Assembly: GCF_010501065.1 (NCBI RefSeq)
Contig: NZ_QVMM01000003.1
Coordinates: 124,001-188,000 of the forward strand
Length of the DNA: 64,000 nt
Direction: 5' to 3'
Source of the DNA: Dysgonomonas sp. 216
GTDB lineage: Bacteria > Bacteroidota > Bacteroidia > Bacteroidales > Dysgonomonadaceae
Numbering within the stretch: position 1 is the first letter of the stretch; the number at the start of each line of letters is the position of its first letter. This document shows, piece after piece, positions 18,050-28,295 of this stretch. The notes under the pieces were generated by a model. That model saw nothing but the letters and a program-made list of their open reading frames with translations. It was not told where the DNA came from and made no database searches. A program made the translations under genes and the position numbers.

Positions 18050-20821
18050 ATGAAATTTTACTTGATCTCTTTTTTCCTCCTACTAATTACGTTAGGAGGT
18101 TTTGCTCAATCTACAGGCACAGTTGCAATTTCGGGGACGGTACTCGATAGTTTAAGTAAAGACCCTATCCCTCAGGCTGGTATTCGGATATTAGCAGCAA
18201 AAGACAGCTCGTATGTAAATGGTGCAGCAACAAATCTGTCTGGTCGTTTCAATGCTTCGGTTAAACCCGGTAATTATATCATAGATATTTCTTTTTTAGG
18301 ATATACCAATCAGTACTTAAATATTCAAGCAACAAAACCTCAAAACCAATTGGGAAATATATATCTAAAAGAAGATGGAATCCTATTACAAGAAACTACT
18401 GTAATAGGCAAAGCTCCAGATATTATAGTGAAAGGCGATACTGTAGAATATAATGCTGATGCCTACAAAGTTCAGGAAAGTGCAGTTCTTGAAGATTTGA
18501 TAAAAAAAATACCTGGAGCAGAAGTTGATTCGGAAGGGAAAATAAAGGTTAATGGTAAAGATATTTCAAAGATATTGGTAGATGGTAAAGAATTTTTTAG
18601 TGATGATCCTCAAACCGCATCTAAAAACCTTCCGGCTAAAATTGTTGATAAATTGCAAGTGTTAGATAAAAAATCGGACATGGCGCAAATTACAGGATTC
18701 GATGATGGAGAAGAAGAAACAGTTATAAACCTTGTTGTAAAGCCCGGAATGAAGCAAGGTTTGTATGGTAATGCTTTGATTGGCTATGGAAGTGAAGATC
18801 GTTATGAAGGAAATGGATTTCTTAACTATGCAAAAGATAATACACGCATTTCTGTTTTAGGAAACTTCAACAATAATAACAACCAAAACGCAAACTCGCG
18901 GTCTGGAGGCCGGGGAATAACTGAAACAAAAGAGGGCGGAGCAAACTTTGCAATAGAACCATCTAAAAAATTGAAATGGGATGGTGATATATATTACTCG
19001 CAAACAGATAGAGAAACAATAAGCGAAAGTAATAAATCTTATATAAATGTAGATAAAACCGAAAGTTCTCGATCAAGAAGCAATGTAATAAGCGACAGGT
19101 TTAATATTCGTCAAAAACTAGAATGGGAACCTGACACCATGACAAAGGTAATTTTCAGGCCTAATTTAAATTATTCGAAAACAGAAAACAGATCGCGCAA
19201 CACTTCAAATCGTATCGATAATGATAGTATAGAGTTGAGCTATGAAGGGCTGGAGGAAAATAGCACCAATAGTAAGAACTTGAACCTTAGTGGTAATTTA
19301 TTAATTAATAGGAAGCTGAATAATAAAGGGCGTTCGGTAACACTCGAAGTATCGGGAGGTTATTCAACAGGTGATGATGATGGTTTAGAGTATAATGAGA
19401 TCGATTATTATGAAACATCCAATCCGCTTAAAATTACTAACAGAAAAAGTAATACCGATAACGACAGTTACAACTGGCGTGCACGCCTGTCTTACCTCGA
19501 GCCTGTTGGCTATAATAATTTCTTGGAGTTTGCATACAATATCAGACAGAACATATCTAAAACTGATAAAAAAACTTTTGATTATGACGATTTTACAGGA
19601 GACTATACAGAGGTTGCAAACGATTTTACCCGTAACATAAAAAACGAGTTTTTAAACCAGAATATATCGTTAAATTTTCAGAGCCGAAAGCAAAAATATA
19701 ATTATACCTTGGGCTTAGGTGTAGAACCCTCGAAATCGAAAACAACAATAAATCACCCTGATCAGGAGAAAAAAGAAACTAATCGTAATACTGTCAATTT
19801 CTCGCCACGGGTAGAGTTCAATTACTTATGGGACAAGCGTCATAATTTAAGAGTAAGATATAATGCCCGAACAAGTGAAGCTTCTACAACTCAGTTGTTT
19901 GATGGTATTATTAGTCAGAATGGAACGGATAAAACTATTGGGAATCCTAATCTTAAACCAAAATTTACAAATAATTTATTCGTTCGTTATCAGAAATATA
20001 TACCGGAAAGAGCATCTTCAATAATGGCATTTGCGAGGTTTACCCATACGTCTAACGACATTGTCACAATAAATAAATGGAATAATGATGGGGGAAGAAC
20101 AAATACTTATGAGAATATAAATGGAAATATGAATGGAAATTTCAGATTGATGTATAATACACCATTGAAAAATAAAAAGTTCTCAATAAATACGGCAACC
20201 TATGGGTCTTACAACAGGGACAATAAATTTATACAACAACGAGACAGTTCTATTCAGAAAAATACAGCAAATGTATTTAATATAGGAGAAGATTTAAGAT
20301 TGAAATTTAACTCAGATGTATTCCAATTCGATTTAGGAGGTCGTGTATCGTTCGAATCTACTCGAAATTCTATAAACTCGAATCAAAATCAGGAGGTTTA
20401 CAATTTCGGAGGTTTTGGCAATTTCTCTTGGTATTTGCCTTACGATTTTGTAATTGAAAGTGATATTAATTACTCATCTAACTCAGGATACTCATCAGGA
20501 TATCAACTAAATGAGTGGCTGTGGAATGCTTCTGTTTCGAAACAGTTCTTAAAAGGTAAAAATGCAACAATTAGGTTTAAGATCTACGATATTTTGAAGG
20601 AACGCACCAATATATCACGTTCGTCAACAGCCGAAGCTATAACCGAATCGGTAACAAACAGTTTGAACAGTTACTTTATGGTAAACTTTATTTACCGGTT
20701 TCAATCATTTAAAGGATCAAGCCGTTCTAATAATTCTGACGGAGAGGAAAGACAAGGCCCGGGCAGATTTGGAAGAGAGGGTAGAGGAGGAAGTGGCAGA
20801 CCTCCCGGTGGAATGTTTTAA
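18050..20821 (+). CDS. TonB-dependent-receptor-like outer-membrane beta-barrel protein
   Basis: The 923-residue protein has a signal peptide (about 1-19, ending GGFAQ). A carboxypeptidase-regulatory-like domain follows (about 24-110: ISGTVLDSLSKDPIPQAGIR). Next is a plug region (about 125-235: KGDTVEYNADAYKVQESAVL, then ISKILVDGKEFFSDDPQTAS). A long barrel of the OMP_b-brl_3 type completes it. The last 35 residues are unusually Gly/Arg/Pro-rich (GRFGREGRGGSGRPPGGMF). This class imports ligands across the outer membrane; the ligand cannot be read here. There is no SusD partner, so a glycan role is less likely. Confidence 0.85.
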   Translation: MKFYLISFFLLLITLGGFAQSTGTVAISGTVLDSLSKDPIPQAGIRILAAKDSSYVNGAATNLSGRFNASVKPGNYIIDISFLGYTNQYLNIQATKPQNQLGNIYLKEDGILLQETTVIGKAPDIIVKGDTVEYNADAYKVQESAVLEDLIKKIPGAEVDSEGKIKVNGKDISKILVDGKEFFSDDPQTASKNLPAKIVDKLQVLDKKSDMAQITGFDDGEEETVINLVVKPGMKQGLYGNALIGYGSEDRYEGNGFLNYAKDNTRISVLGNFNNNNNQNANSRSGGRGITETKEGGANFAIEPSKKLKWDGDIYYSQTDRETISESNKSYINVDKTESSRSRSNVISDRFNIRQKLEWEPDTMTKVIFRPNLNYSKTENRSRNTSNRIDNDSIELSYEGLEENSTNSKNLNLSGNLLINRKLNNKGRSVTLEVSGGYSTGDDDGLEYNEIDYYETSNPLKITNRKSNTDNDSYNWRARLSYLEPVGYNNFLEFAYNIRQNISKTDKKTFDYDDFTGDYTEVANDFTRNIKNEFLNQNISLNFQSRKQKYNYTLGLGVEPSKSKTTINHPDQEKKETNRNTVNFSPRVEFNYLWDKRHNLRVRYNARTSEASTTQLFDGIISQNGTDKTIGNPNLKPKFTNNLFVRYQKYIPERASSIMAFARFTHTSNDIVTINKWNNDGGRTNTYENINGNMNGNFRLMYNTPLKNKKFSINTATYGSYNRDNKFIQQRDSSIQKNTANVFNIGEDLRLKFNSDVFQFDLGGRVSFESTRNSINSNQNQEVYNFGGFGNFSWYLPYDFVIESDINYSSNSGYSSGYQLNEWLWNASVSKQFLKGKNATIRFKIYDILKERTNISRSSTAEAITESVTNSLNSYFMVNFIYRFQSFKGSSRSNNSDGEERQGPGRFGREGRGGSGRPPGGMF

Positions 20822-20838
20822 GCATAAAATATATATAT

Positions 20839-20874
20839 AAAGAAAGCCTGAACTTAAAAATTCAGGCTTTCTTT
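20839..20874. terminator. Bidirectional terminator between the receptor gene and the pyrophosphatase gene
   Basis: AAAGAAAGCCTGAA (20839-20852) and TTCAGGCTTTCTTT (20861-20874) form a perfect 14-bp stem between two convergent genes. Confidence 0.85.
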
Positions 20875-20894
20875 GTATTAAATATAAAAGTTCT

Positions 20895-23252
20895 TTAACT
20901 CTTTATTCGCATAGCGTAGAACGAACGATAGATAAAAACAAGGGCTACAACTAAGAATCCTAGTCCTATCCAAATACTAAAGTTGCTCAGTTTATCAGAG
21001 ATAGCAATTTCAACAGCTAATAATCCGAATAACGTAGAAAATTTAATAATAGGGTTCAAAGCTACCGACGAAGTATCTTTATAAGGGTCGCCTACAGTAT
21101 CGCCCACAATAGAAGCTTCGTGTAATGGAGTATTACGTTCTTTAAGTTCAACTTCAACTATTTTCTTTGCATTATCCCATGCTCCTCCTGCATTTGCCAT
21201 AAATATTGCTTGAAACAAACCAAATACAGCTATTGATATCAGATATGCAACAAAGAAGTTAGGGTCGATAAATGCAAAAGCTAAAGTTATGAATAAAAGA
21301 GCTAGGAATATATTCCACATTCCTACCTGAGCATATTGTGTACAGATTTTTACAACTTCTTTCGAATCATTTATATCTGCTTCGTCCTTATCTAATTTTA
21401 TGTTATTCTTTATAAATTCCACAGCACGGTATGCTCCTGTAGCTACAGCTTGCATAGAGGCTCCTGAGAACCAGTAAATAACAGCTCCTCCACAAATAAA
21501 ACCTAACAATACCGGAGCGTCGGTAAGGCTGATACTTAGTAATCCGAATTCTTTCAACACCAATATTATCGAAAATATCATTGTTGTTGCTCCAATAACA
21601 GCTGTTCCAATCAATACAGGTTTTGCTGTTGCTTTGAATGTATTTCCTGCCGAATCGTTTTCTTCTAGATATTCTTTTCCTTTTTCAAAATCAGGAGTAA
21701 AACCAAAATCTTTTTCTATTTCTGCCGACACGTTAGGAATACTTTCTATACGTGAAAGCTCAAATACCGACTGTGCATTATCGGTTACCGGGCCATAACT
21801 ATCTACTGCTATCGTAACAGGCCCCATACCCAAAAATCCAAATGCAACCAATCCAAATGCAAATATTGAAGGATAAGACATTACAGAATCCAGCCCTTGC
21901 ATTGATATTATATAAGCAACAGCCATTAATGCAGCAATAACCATACCCTTCCAGAATGCACTAAAGTTTCCTGCAATAATTCCCGAGATGATATTTAAGG
22001 ATGCACCACCTTCACGCGATGCTGTAACAACTTCCTTCACATGACGCGATTTTGAACTGGTAAAAGCTTTCGTAAGTTCAGGTATCAATGCTGCAGCCAA
22101 TGTACCACAACTAATGATAGACGCTAGTTTCCACCACAATCCGGCTTGCATATCGGATAACAATAAATAGCTTGCTATATATGTTGCAACGATAGATATA
22201 ATTGATGTAATCCAAACTAAAGTTGTAAGCGGAGCCTCGAAGTTGAATGCTGCTTTACCTTTATATTTTGCAGTAGATATAATGTTGTTAATGTAATAAG
22301 AAAATATTGAAGTAAATAACATCATTAAACGCATTACAAAAATCCAAACTATAAATTGAGCCTGAATTTCAACATTCATTACAGCTAAAACGATAAAAGA
22401 TATTAAGGCAACACCCGTTACTCCATATGTTTCAAAACCATCAGCTGTAGGGCCTACACTATCACCGGCATTATCACCTGTACAATCTGCAATAACACCA
22501 GGATTACGAGGATCGTCTTCTTTTATATTAAACACTATCTTCATTAAGTCGGCACCAATGTCTGCAATTTTTGTAAAAATACCTCCGGCTATACGTAAAG
22601 CAGAAGCTCCGAGCGATTCTCCAATAGCAAAACCGATAAGGCATGCACCGGCCATATCTCCGGGAACAAATAAAAGTATGGCCAACATAAGAATAAGCTC
22701 AACAGTGATAAGAATTACCCCTACACTCATACCTGCTCTTAAAGGAATATTTACTACATCCCAAGGTTGCTTACGTAATGAGGCGAAAGCTGTTCGAGAG
22801 TTGGCATAAGTATTAATACGTATTCCATACCATGCTACACCATACGAGCCTAAAATACCAAGTACTGTCCAAAACAATACGTAAACAAGAAAGGTTATAC
22901 TACTAACTTCTCCCGTTGCAACAATATCAGGATTAGCCAAAAAACCGAAGTAGAGAATCAATACTACCCCGATTATACATAATAAATAAATAAGGAATTT
23001 TCCTTGCTGAATAAGATAAGTTTTACAAGTTTCGTAAATAGTAACAGATACATTAAGCATCGTTTTATGCACCGGCAATTTTTTAATCTTGATGTATTGT
23101 CCTAAACCAAACGCAACACCTAGCAGCAAAACAATCATACCCCATAATAGCAGATTGTATCCACTTCCTAAATCTGGAACTTTAAGATCGGCCTCGCTTG
23201 CCATAGCAAAGGCCGGAAAAAAAGAGAGAGCTAATAACTGTAATTTTTTCAT
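20895..23252 (-). CDS. hppA: Membrane-bound ion-pumping pyrophosphatase
   Basis: This enzyme splits PPi and pumps H+ and/or Na+ across the inner membrane. At 785 residues with about 16 hydrophobic helices it has family length. The catalytic loop reads DDPRNPGVIADCTGDNAGDS with its Asp cluster; GGAWDNAKK and the second Asp loop GDTVGDPYKD lie near the C-terminus. A signal-peptide-like stretch (LLALSFFPAFAMA) precedes the first helix. The K+-dependence position reads GNTFKATAK (about residue 534), with Lys where K+-dependent pumps have Ala. Several residues in the catalytic loop differ from the usual IADNVGDNVGD, which places it in a divergent clade. The ion cannot be settled by eye. Confidence 0.93.
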   Translation of the reverse strand: MKKLQLLALSFFPAFAMASEADLKVPDLGSGYNLLLWGMIVLLLGVAFGLGQYIKIKKLPVHKTMLNVSVTIYETCKTYLIQQGKFLIYLLCIIGVVLILYFGFLANPDIVATGEVSSITFLVYVLFWTVLGILGSYGVAWYGIRINTYANSRTAFASLRKQPWDVVNIPLRAGMSVGVILITVELILMLAILLFVPGDMAGACLIGFAIGESLGASALRIAGGIFTKIADIGADLMKIVFNIKEDDPRNPGVIADCTGDNAGDSVGPTADGFETYGVTGVALISFIVLAVMNVEIQAQFIVWIFVMRLMMLFTSIFSYYINNIISTAKYKGKAAFNFEAPLTTLVWITSIISIVATYIASYLLLSDMQAGLWWKLASIISCGTLAAALIPELTKAFTSSKSRHVKEVVTASREGGASLNIISGIIAGNFSAFWKGMVIAALMAVAYIISMQGLDSVMSYPSIFAFGLVAFGFLGMGPVTIAVDSYGPVTDNAQSVFELSRIESIPNVSAEIEKDFGFTPDFEKGKEYLEENDSAGNTFKATAKPVLIGTAVIGATTMIFSIILVLKEFGLLSISLTDAPVLLGFICGGAVIYWFSGASMQAVATGAYRAVEFIKNNIKLDKDEADINDSKEVVKICTQYAQVGMWNIFLALLFITLAFAFIDPNFFVAYLISIAVFGLFQAIFMANAGGAWDNAKKIVEVELKERNTPLHEASIVGDTVGDPYKDTSSVALNPIIKFSTLFGLLAVEIAISDKLSNFSIWIGLGFLVVALVFIYRSFYAMRIKS

Positions 23253-23496
23253 AGTTTTTTGTTTTATAAATGTTACAATTTATTTTATTTTCTTTTAAAC
23301 AAGCTACAGTATTCTCTTGTTCTGTTTTATTAATAGTGCATGAACACTTTTTGTATACTGAGATCAGTATACCGATTTTTGTTAACGAGATAAATATAAT
23401 GAAAAAGTTTATAAAATTGAGATTTGCATAAAAAATTGTTGTTGTTTACACAACTTTCAGCCATATTTTAAAACTTTGAATCAAAAAGTAAAGATT

Positions 23497-24747
23497 CTAT
23501 TTTGCAATATTAAGAAAACCAATCAATTTGTCAGACCTTTCGCCTATAGGACGATAATATACAAAAATCTGATATTCATTTTCAGTTTCATAATAGTTGC
23601 CTTCCATTGGGGCTGTTGAATATTTATCGCCATCTTGTGCGAGATAAAGATAGTTATATGCACCCTGTTTTAACAATATAGTAGTATAATATTCTTTTTG
23701 CTCATAATCGTATTGCATCAGATTATCTTCTCCAAAAATATTATAACAAAAATCGCCGGTTACATAAATTCTATTCAATATCGGATCTTCTGCCGAAAGA
23801 GAAAATTTTGTATAAAAATAATCTGCATCAATATCATTATCCGATGCTTCGGCATTACGTATATAAAATCGTCCGTTTTGATCCTGATCGTATATATAAC
23901 GTTTGTAAGCCCTTATTTGATCGGGTATGATATACGTATAATTATAAGGACGAACATACTCGGTGCGATCTATATTTAATCCGTTATAGCGATAACTGAC
24001 CGATTCGAATCGACGATATTCGTTTCCTGCTTCAAATATTAAATCTTTATTTTGCTCATAAACCAAACGGTTAGGTTGTATATATGTAGGTTTTACTAAT
24101 ACTTTCTGATTATCCAGTCGGTTGTTCTGTCGAACAAATACCTTTAGTTCTTCGAGAGGATCTTTAATACTAATATTTTGATGATTTATAATAAACGATA
24201 TCTGATGATGCTCTTTATGCGAATCGATAAGTGTATTCGACGACATACCACCGGATATACTTATAACATTGTCTATAACGGAGAAGCATGCATTCAATAA
24301 AATATTATCTTGATTATCTTCTTCATAAACAATAACAGCATAATTGCCTGAAACTTTTAACGATAAATCCTGGTTTGGAATATTTATCCCGAAGTTAGTA
24401 TATTCTACCGTCGTATTTACCGACGATGCATAATCTTCTATATAATTGTCGTTAAACCCATCAAGATATTCGATGTACGAAAGAGTAGAAGGTGTCCAAT
24501 CAGCATTACAATGAACTAGTTTATAACGCAGCCTATTAAAAGAATTTTCGCCCAATCGGTCAAAATTTATACGAATAAAATCGCCCGAATGTAAATTGAT
24601 AAATGGCGGCTGCAGCCAATCTCCATTCTTATTTACACTTATAGTTTTTATTTCGGACGATAAAGGTTGGGTTTTGTAATTCTGCGACTTTACAATAAGA
24701 GGTGCAATAAGCATGCATATTATTAATACTAATTCGAGTTTCTTCAT
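23497..24747 (-). CDS. DUF5103 protein, type IX secretion system plug family
   Basis: The 416-residue protein has a signal peptide (about 1-21) and the DUF5103 pattern: an N-terminal beta domain with NGDWLQPPFINLHSGDFIRI, HCNADWTPSTLSYIEYLDG, and a C-terminal block with GDFCYNIFGEDNLMQYDYEQ. In Flavobacterium the family includes the periplasmic 'plug' that closes the SprA translocon of the T9SS (established knowledge); assigning that role here is inference from family. It is the third T9SS-linked gene in the window, unlinked to porT and porQ. It stands alone. Confidence 0.75.
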   Translation of the reverse strand: MKKLELVLIICMLIAPLIVKSQNYKTQPLSSEIKTISVNKNGDWLQPPFINLHSGDFIRINFDRLGENSFNRLRYKLVHCNADWTPSTLSYIEYLDGFNDNYIEDYASSVNTTVEYTNFGINIPNQDLSLKVSGNYAVIVYEEDNQDNILLNACFSVIDNVISISGGMSSNTLIDSHKEHHQISFIINHQNISIKDPLEELKVFVRQNNRLDNQKVLVKPTYIQPNRLVYEQNKDLIFEAGNEYRRFESVSYRYNGLNIDRTEYVRPYNYTYIIPDQIRAYKRYIYDQDQNGRFYIRNAEASDNDIDADYFYTKFSLSAEDPILNRIYVTGDFCYNIFGEDNLMQYDYEQKEYYTTILLKQGAYNYLYLAQDGDKYSTAPMEGNYYETENEYQIFVYYRPIGERSDKLIGFLNIAK

Positions 24748-24873
24748 TTGAATTTATCTTTAAAACGAAAACAAGATAATAAATAATACAGATTAAAAAA
24801 CCCTAACTATATATTTTTTATTTAGAACCGATGATTGGTGTATTTCAATAGGTACGTATTGTACCGAAAATTT

Positions 24874-24917
24874 AAATAAAAAACGCCAAGAAACGTTTTT
24901 ATATTTCCCGGCATTTT
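24874..24917 (-). terminator. Rho-independent terminator after the ABC-F gene
   Basis: Minus strand: AAAATGCC (24917-24910) pairs with GGCGTTTT (24887-24880), with one U-G pair, followed by a T-run. Confidence 0.6.
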
Positions 24918-24945
24918 GTTTTTACTTATATATCATTCGCTTCCG

Positions 24946-26562
24946 TTACGACGACAATGCTCTTTTCTTTGCAAGAAATTCTTTTACACCACCAATATGC
25001 TCTCTGACCATTTTATCTGAAAATTCGAAAACCTTAGTTACAAGCCCATCCAGAAAATCACGGTCGTGCGATACAAGTATTACAGTTCCATCGTAGTCGA
25101 GTAGGGCATTTTTTAAAACTTCTTTGGTTTTTAAATCAAGATGATTGGTCGGTTCATCTAAAATAAGCAAATTTACAGGCTCTAATAATAATTTAATCAT
25201 TGCTAAACGTGTACGTTCTCCACCCGACAGAACCTTTACTTTCTTTTCAGAATCTTCTTTATTGAACATAAACGCACCTAATATGCTTCGTATTTGCGTA
25301 CGAATATCCCCTTCGGCAACTCTGTCAATAGTTTCGAATACAGTAAGATCTTCATCTAAAAGGTCAGCCTGATTTTGTGCAAAATAGCCTATTTTAACAT
25401 TATGCCCAAGCATAATAGTTCCATTATAGGGAGTTTCGCCCATAACACATTTTACAAAAGTCGATTTTCCTTCTCCGTTTTTTCCGGCAAGAGCCACTTT
25501 TTCTCCTCTCGAAATCATTAGGTTGGCATTCTCAAAAACAAGATAGTCGTCGTACTTTTTAGTAACCATATCCACAGTAAGGGGATAATTGCCCGAACGT
25601 GTAGCCGGTTGAAACCTTATACGTACCGATGATTTATCTTCTTCGTCAATTTCAACTCGCTCCATCTTCTCAAGCTGACGTATACGGCTTTGCACAAGTA
25701 CTGCTTTCGCTGCCTGAGCACGAAAACGCTCAATAAATTCTTCTATTTCGGCTATTTGTTTTTGTTGCGATTCCCAAGCATGTATTTGCTGCTGACGGCG
25801 CTCCTGCCTTAATTCAAGATACTTTGAATAATTAACCTTGTAATCGTATATTTTGCCCATAGTAAGTTCTATGGTGCGTGTAGTTACTGCATCAATAAAA
25901 GCCCTGTCGTGCGATATAAGAACCACAGCATTGGCCTGAGTAGTTATAAAATCCTCTAGCCATCCTATCGATTCTATATCCAAATGATTGGTGGGCTCGT
26001 CCAATAACATTACATCGGGATTACGCAAAAGCAATTTAGCCAGCTCTATACGCATTCGCCATCCACCACTAAATTCACTCGTAGGGCGGTCTAGGTCTGT
26101 TCGCTTAAAACCCAAACCCAAAAGAGTTTTTTCTACTTCTCCCTCAAAATTCAAGCCTTCGACCATCGACAGACGTTCGTGTGCCTGCGTAAAATCGTCA
26201 ATAAGTTTAGCATAACTGTCCGACTCGTAATCGGTACGTGTTTCGAGTTGTTTATTCATATCTTCAATTTGTTCCTGCAAATCAAAAATATGTACAAATG
26301 CCTGAGATGCCTCTTCCCGAACCGTTCTCTCATCCGAAACTTTCATTACCTGAGGCAAATAGCCAACAGTCATACCGTCGGGGCCTGTTACAGTACCCTT
26401 ATAACTTTTATTTACTCCTGCCAGAATTTTTAGCATAGTACTTTTTCCTGCACCATTTTTACCGACAAGAGCTATTTTATCTTTGTTGTTTATTATATAG
26501 TTAATATTATCAAAGAGTATTCGCCCTCCCAATTCAACTTTTAAACTTTCAACTATCAGCAT
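24946..26562 (-). CDS. ABC-F family ATPase
   Basis: The 538-residue protein has two ABC ATPase domains and no membrane part, the ABC-F layout. Domain 1 has Walker A GKNGAGKST (about 37-45), signature SGGWRMRIELA and Walker B VMLLDEPTNHLD. The inter-domain linker (about 240-310) is rich in charged helices (ERFRAQAAKAVLVQSRIRQ). Domain 2 has AGKNGEGKST (about 356), LSGGERTRLAM and LLILDEPTNHLD. Such proteins act on the ribosome and some give antibiotic resistance. This one looks like the housekeeping YheS/Uup-type, without a C-terminal extension. A TACCTTTG box lies upstream (26606-26599, minus). Confidence 0.9.
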   Translation of the reverse strand: MLIVESLKVELGGRILFDNINYIINNKDKIALVGKNGAGKSTMLKILAGVNKSYKGTVTGPDGMTVGYLPQVMKVSDERTVREEASQAFVHIFDLQEQIEDMNKQLETRTDYESDSYAKLIDDFTQAHERLSMVEGLNFEGEVEKTLLGLGFKRTDLDRPTSEFSGGWRMRIELAKLLLRNPDVMLLDEPTNHLDIESIGWLEDFITTQANAVVLISHDRAFIDAVTTRTIELTMGKIYDYKVNYSKYLELRQERRQQQIHAWESQQKQIAEIEEFIERFRAQAAKAVLVQSRIRQLEKMERVEIDEEDKSSVRIRFQPATRSGNYPLTVDMVTKKYDDYLVFENANLMISRGEKVALAGKNGEGKSTFVKCVMGETPYNGTIMLGHNVKIGYFAQNQADLLDEDLTVFETIDRVAEGDIRTQIRSILGAFMFNKEDSEKKVKVLSGGERTRLAMIKLLLEPVNLLILDEPTNHLDLKTKEVLKNALLDYDGTVILVSHDRDFLDGLVTKVFEFSDKMVREHIGGVKEFLAKKRALSS

Positions 26563-26672
26563 CCGCGTAAATAAATTTAATCTTTAATTAAAAGGCTGCA
26601 AAGGTAGTAATTTAATAATAAAAAGGCAGGCGAATAAGCAAATGAAAATCGTATCCGAAAAGAGTGATATAT

Positions 26673-26703
26673 TTTGGTTTTAAGCTTTAAAAATGTATTT
26701 TTG
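26673..26703 (+). promoter_or_regulatory. nqr operon promoter
   Basis: TTTG (26673-26676), a 19-nt spacer and TATTTTTG (26696-26703) are an exact Bacteroidota -33/-7 promoter, giving a leader of about 145 nt before nqrA. Confidence 0.75.
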
Positions 26704-26853
26704 CGAGGGTTTCGATTGAGTTTTAAGCGTTTTTAGCTAAAGGTTCATCTCGAAATATCAAAAAAGATAGCATTTTGCTATTTTAAAATTACATCTTAGA
26801 TATTATTATATATTATATATAACTTAACCGGCAGATATTTATAAAAATTTGCT

Positions 26854-28209
26854 ATGCAAAAATCATTTAAAATAAAAAAAGGGCTTAACATTCCGATTGA
26901 AGGAGAAGCTCCCGAAAATTTCATTGGGAATATAACAACAGACGTTATAAAAATATATCCTGAAGATTTTCCGGGGTTAATACCCAAAGTTGATGTTAAA
27001 ATTGGGGACATTGTAAAAGCAGGAACCCCTCTAATGCATGACAAAAACAATACAGATATTGTATTTGTTTCACCCGTAAGCGGCGAAGTAACATCAATAA
27101 CCCGAGGCGAAAAACGGAAATTACTTGATATTACGGTAAAAGCTGATCCTGTAACAGAATACGTTGATTTTGATAAAAAAAATCCGAGTAGTTTATCTAC
27201 AGACGAGGTTAAAGAATCTTTATTGAAAGGAGGTTTATGGCCATTTATAAAACAACGCCCATATGATGTTATTGCAAATCCGTTATCGGAGCCCCGTGAT
27301 ATTTTTGTGACAGCGTTTTCGACTGCACCACTTGCCCCTTCGTACGATTTTATTTTAGACAAGCATACTGATGATTTTCAGACAGGACTTGATGCCTTAA
27401 CTAAATTAACCCAAGGTAAAGTTTACTTAGGCATAAGCAATAAAACCAAGTTATCTGCTATACGCAATGCTCAGAATGTCGAAATATACGAATTTGACGG
27501 ACCTCACCCAGCAGGAAATACAGGCGTTCAGATAAATAAAATAAAGCCTGTAAATAAAGGAGAGTGTGTTTGGACAGTTGATGCTCGTGATGTAATATAC
27601 TTCGGGCAACTTTTTAATAACGGACATGCCGATTTTACAAGAACGGTAGCTTATACCGGATCGGAAGCTGTGAAAAAAGGTTATTACTCAATTGTTATCG
27701 GAACTTCTATTAAAGAATTGGTAAATTCTAATACGACAAAAGAAAAGCATTTACGTTTTATATCGGGAAATGTGTTGAGCGGTACAAAAATAGATGCTGA
27801 CGGGCATTTAAGATTTTACGATTCGCACATTACAGTTATCCCCGAAGGCGATGATACTTATGAAATGTTAGGCTGGGCAACACCCGGGTTTAATAAATAT
27901 AGCGCTGGATGTACATTTTTCACAAAATTATTTAGAGGAAAAAAATTCAAGTTCGATGCCCGCTTACTTGGTGGACGCAGAGCTATAATAATGTCGAACG
28001 AATACGACCGTGTTTTCCCTATGGATATTATGCCCGAATTTTTGATAAAGGCTGCTATCTCGTTCAATATTGATAAAATGGAACAGCTTGGTATTTACGA
28101 GGTGGCTCCTGAAGATTTTGCTCTTTGCGAATTTGTTGATACATCGAAACTGGAAATACAAAAAATTATTCGCGACAGTTTGCTTAAACTTAAAAAAGAA
28201 ATGGAATAA
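26854..28209 (+). CDS. nqrA: Na+-translocating NADH:quinone reductase subunit A
   Basis: NqrA is the cytoplasmic, quinone-associated subunit of the Na+-pumping NADH dehydrogenase. The 451-residue protein begins with the family-typical KIKKGLNIPIEGEAPE and contains VKIGDIVKAGTPLMHDKN. It has no membrane helices. It is the first gene of a complete, co-directional nqrABCDEF operon. Confidence 0.95.
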   Translation: MQKSFKIKKGLNIPIEGEAPENFIGNITTDVIKIYPEDFPGLIPKVDVKIGDIVKAGTPLMHDKNNTDIVFVSPVSGEVTSITRGEKRKLLDITVKADPVTEYVDFDKKNPSSLSTDEVKESLLKGGLWPFIKQRPYDVIANPLSEPRDIFVTAFSTAPLAPSYDFILDKHTDDFQTGLDALTKLTQGKVYLGISNKTKLSAIRNAQNVEIYEFDGPHPAGNTGVQINKIKPVNKGECVWTVDARDVIYFGQLFNNGHADFTRTVAYTGSEAVKKGYYSIVIGTSIKELVNSNTTKEKHLRFISGNVLSGTKIDADGHLRFYDSHITVIPEGDDTYEMLGWATPGFNKYSAGCTFFTKLFRGKKFKFDARLLGGRRAIIMSNEYDRVFPMDIMPEFLIKAAISFNIDKMEQLGIYEVAPEDFALCEFVDTSKLEIQKIIRDSLLKLKKEME

Positions 28210-28295
28210 ACATTCTGTTTCTCTATACAGAGTTTAATATTGATTTAATAATAAAACTAGGCTTTTTAAGCCTGCAACTTTAAAATTTACTAACA

